Program-made: the position numbers and the translations under genes | From: Treponema sp. | Lineage (GTDB): Bacteria > Spirochaetota > Spirochaetia > Treponematales > Treponemataceae | Length of the DNA stretch: 64,000 nt | Reading direction: 5' to 3' | Assembly (NCBI GenBank): GCA_016286365.1 | Contig: JAEESN010000012.1 | Location: 1-64,000, forward strand | Part shown: positions 62,021-64,000 of the stretch, in pieces | Numbering within the stretch: position 1 is the first letter of the stretch | How the letters are laid out: each line of letters opens with the position of its first letter | Notes under the pieces: generated by a model | Databases searched by the model: none | Told to the model about the DNA's origin: nothing | Seen by the model: only the letters and a program-made list of their open reading frames with translations

Positions 62021-62082
62021 TTGTTTTAAGAGCAGGATAATCAGTATTTTTTAATGATTATTTATATGGAGGGAAATGATTA

Positions 62083-62445
62083 TTGAACAAAAAGGAGACA
62101 GGAAACACGGGCGAAGACAGAGCCTGTGAGTATTTAAAATCGAAAGGATATTCAATTTTAAGTCGAAACTGGCGGACAAGGGACGGAGAAATTGATATAA
62201 TAGTAGAAAAAGCAGAAACTATAGTGTTTGTAGAGGTTAAAACCCTGCCAAATGGCACTATGGATATGCTAGAAAAGGAGTTAAATCACCAGAAACAGCA
62301 TAGAATTATAAAAACTTCTAAACGTTTTCTAATAAATCATCGACAATATATTAACAGTTACATCAGATACGATGTGATTTTGATTGATATGCCCGGGAAA
62401 CCTCCGGTGTATCATATTGAAAATGCCTTTACGGAGCTACTATGA
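62083..62445 (+). CDS. YraN/UPF0102 family nuclease-like protein
   Basis: 120 residues, TTG start with GGAGGG about 8 nt upstream. YraN family motifs: GNTGEDRACEYLKSKGYSIL, RTRDGEIDIIVEK (metal acid), and VFVEVKTL, making a PD-(D/E)xK-like nuclease core. The biological role is not settled. It overlaps the FlgM-like gene by 4 bp. Confidence 0.92.
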   Translation: MNKKETGNTGEDRACEYLKSKGYSILSRNWRTRDGEIDIIVEKAETIVFVEVKTLPNGTMDMLEKELNHQKQHRIIKTSKRFLINHRQYINSYIRYDVILIDMPGKPPVYHIENAFTELL

Positions 62446-62654
62446 ATTCGGGTGGAACTTCTACACGCTCAGCTACACTTGTTCTGGAAAAAACAGAAGA
62501 TCTGGAGCTGTCGCCTCGCATTTTGGAATTGCGAAAAAAAATACACAGTGAGGAATATCTCGACAATGCTATTCAACGAATTGCTCAGGTTATAAGTGGA
62601 AAACTTATTGAGAATCCGGAAGAGTTAAAGTTGCAGAATGTCCTTGCACAGTAG
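62442..62654 (+). CDS. FlgM-like anti-sigma factor
   Basis: 70 residues. The C-terminal half (LSPRILELRKKIHSEEYLDN, then AIQRIAQVISGKLI) matches the sigma-28-binding FlgM pattern: a RxxELKxxIxxGxY helix followed by IAxxLL. It would hold back FliA until the hook is done. The C-terminal extension (PEELKLQNVLAQ) is extra. It sits beside FliK-like and FlhB-like genes, supporting a flagellar role. No fliA is in the window. Confidence 0.65.
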   Translation: MNSGGTSTRSATLVLEKTEDLELSPRILELRKKIHSEEYLDNAIQRIAQVISGKLIENPEELKLQNVLAQ

Positions 62655-62663
62655 GGAAAGAAA

Positions 62664-63134
62664 ATGAACAGAAATCGCCGCAATAAACAGCATTCAAACT
62701 ATCATAATCAGAATAACGGGCAAAAGAATAATCCTTCACAGAAAAAAAATGAATATTCAAAACCTTCTGCCGGATATGAAGATGAAGCTGCTCTTAAAGA
62801 AAAACAGAAAGCCATTGAAGAATTAAAAAATAAACAGGTAATCTGTGCAAAATGCGGCCAGGTAATTACAGAAGTAACAAGCGCACTTAGTGATAAATCA
62901 AGCGGAAAACCAATCCATTTTGAATGCGCTTTAAGTGAAGTAGAAAAAAACGAAAGCCTTGAGCCTAACGAAAAAATTGCATATATCGGTCAGGGAAGAT
63001 TCGGCGTACTCAATTATGAAAATCCAAGAGATCAGCGCCATTTTACAATTAAAAAAATAATTGAATGGGAAGATAGAGATTCACAGTCTGAATGGAGAAA
63101 AGAGATTAGTGAATTATACAGTAAAGTAAACTGA
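62664..63134 (+). CDS. Unrecognised zinc-ribbon-like protein
   Basis: 156 residues. The first 45 residues are Asn/Gln/Lys-rich and disordered; a CAKCGQVI pair with a later HFEC could bind zinc. The last part (RFGVLNYENPRDQRHFTIKKIIEWEDR) is folded and may bind nucleic acid, though that is a guess. Follows the FlgM-like gene by 9 bp and precedes earP by 1 bp. Confidence 0.75.
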   Translation: MNRNRRNKQHSNYHNQNNGQKNNPSQKKNEYSKPSAGYEDEAALKEKQKAIEELKNKQVICAKCGQVITEVTSALSDKSSGKPIHFECALSEVEKNESLEPNEKIAYIGQGRFGVLNYENPRDQRHFTIKKIIEWEDRDSQSEWRKEISELYSKVN

Positions 63135-63135
63135 T

Positions 63136-64000
63136 ATGCAGATTACTGTTCTTTGTAAAGTAGTAGATAATTTTGGTGATATTGGAGTTGTTTACAGATT
63201 GTGTAAACAACTTCTTTTTATTCAAACCGATTTAATTATCAACCTTGTTATTGATGACCTTTCTTCTTTTAATAAAATAAACAGTCTTATAAATCCTTCG
63301 CTCAGCTTTCAGAAAATTGACCGTCTTTTAATCTATTCCTGGAATGATGATAAACTCTGCCACAAAGATTTTTCTAGTGATGACGGAGAAAAGCTTTCTG
63401 TAATTTTAGAATGCTTTCAATGTGGGCGCCCTGACTGGATGGAAAAAATCTTATTTGAAGAAAAATTAAACCGCATCTGCCACATCGTGATGATTGATTA
63501 TCTTACGGCCGAAAAATATGCAGAAGATTTTCACTGTTTAAAATCCCTCACAAGAAGTGCTAAAGTTCAGAAAGTAAACTTTATGCCAGGCTTTACGGAC
63601 AAAACAGGCGGATTAATAATCGATGAACTTTGGAAAAAAACTGATTATAATCCGGATGGCCCTTATCTTATTTTTACATACGAAAAAAACTGGGATGGGT
63701 TTGTAAAGGCACTGGGAGAAAAGATATTAAATGATGATGTTACAGGAAATGATGAATCTAGGGACGCTAAAAAAATCCTTCTTGCACCCGGAAGAGGGAA
63801 AAAGAGTTTTTTAGAGGCATATACCAGGTTTATAAAATCTCATCCCGAACTTTCTGACCTTCTCACCGAGCTCGACTTTATGAATCAGGAAGACTGGGAT
63901 AAAATGATGAAAACCTGCTCTGTTTTATTTATTCGCGGGGAAGAAACCTTGAGCCGTGCCTGTCTTTCCGGTATTCCTTTTGTGTGGCATGCATACCCTC
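63136..64000 (+). CDS. earP: EF-P arginine rhamnosyltransferase EarP, truncated by the window end
   Basis: 288 codons visible, frame open at the window end. EarP (formerly DUF2331) rhamnosylates Arg32 of elongation factor P with dTDP-L-rhamnose, rescuing ribosomes on proline runs. Motifs: CKVVDNFGDIGVVYRLCKQL at the N-terminus (with the donor Asp), VMIDYLTAEKYAEDFH, FMPGFTDKTGG, and the C-terminal IRGEETLSRACLSGIPFVWHAYP that resembles the RGED-type signature. efp is not in the window. Confidence 0.9.
   Translation, partial: MQITVLCKVVDNFGDIGVVYRLCKQLLFIQTDLIINLVIDDLSSFNKINSLINPSLSFQKIDRLLIYSWNDDKLCHKDFSSDDGEKLSVILECFQCGRPDWMEKILFEEKLNRICHIVMIDYLTAEKYAEDFHCLKSLTRSAKVQKVNFMPGFTDKTGGLIIDELWKKTDYNPDGPYLIFTYEKNWDGFVKALGEKILNDDVTGNDESRDAKKILLAPGRGKKSFLEAYTRFIKSHPELSDLLTELDFMNQEDWDKMMKTCSVLFIRGEETLSRACLSGIPFVWHAYP

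Overview
This window looks like chromosomal DNA from a host-associated, fermentative spirochaete of the genus Treponema; a rumen or gut species is my inference. Supporting signs are many short-lipobox lipoproteins, fibronectin-III surface lipoproteins, two c-di-GMP sensor proteins, a FliK-like/FlhB-C-like pair and a FlgM-like protein beside the rpsP-rplS operon, an EarP homologue, cellobiose phosphorylase, and an AT-leaning composition. No rRNA, tRNA, insertion sequence, phage gene or CRISPR array was found. Names rest on motif reading, not on database searches.

Bases 1-4640 form a small accessory island. It holds a DUF6273 lipoprotein divergent from an XRE regulator with several operator-like palindromes between them, a HicAB pair (hicA only 58 codons), a Phd/PIN toxin-antitoxin pair, and two paralogous lipoproteins. 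Both paralogues have promoters whose -35/-10 spacer is an AT dinucleotide tract, as in phase-variable promoters. The second paralogue is broken by one in-frame TGA where the first has TGG. A 27-bp terminator segment occurs at both ends of the island (1-27 and 4612-4638).

Bases 4670-16930 carry metabolism and signalling: nagB, a HAD phosphatase, an RluA-type pseudouridine synthase, an ArsB/NhaD-type transporter preceded by a tandem repeat array, a cytidylate-kinase-like protein, pflA, gatB, a dCache-GGDEF-EAL protein and cellobiose phosphorylase. Bases 16930-21650 are AT-rich and hold seven unrecognised, mostly exported or membrane proteins. A second HicAB pair and a 55-bp repeat array (22651-22920) follow.

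Bases 23100-32200 hold thrA (aspartokinase-homoserine dehydrogenase), ilvN, a HEAWH putative metallopeptidase, an MBL hydrolase with an altered metal motif, a pentapeptide-repeat protein, murI and icd. Bases 32200-39640 are a minus-strand surface operon with two large FnIII lipoproteins. Then come an aconitase-family hydratase, an exported protein with a probable glycan-binding C-terminus, a LacI-type sensor fused to GGDEF, udp, an orphan MoxR ATPase, an IMPACT-family protein, parC, an outer-membrane-like protein, a SPOR protein, coaE-polA, argH and an orphan solute-binding lipoprotein. The window closes with rpsP-khpA-rimM-trmD-rplS, then FliK-like, FlhB-C-like, yraN, FlgM-like, a zinc-ribbon protein and a truncated earP.

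A theme across the window is predicted leaderless genes: a -10 hexamer ends 7-9 nt before the start codon, without a Shine-Dalgarno site, at the HAD, transporter, second hicA, pentapeptide, zinc-ribbon, polA and argH genes.
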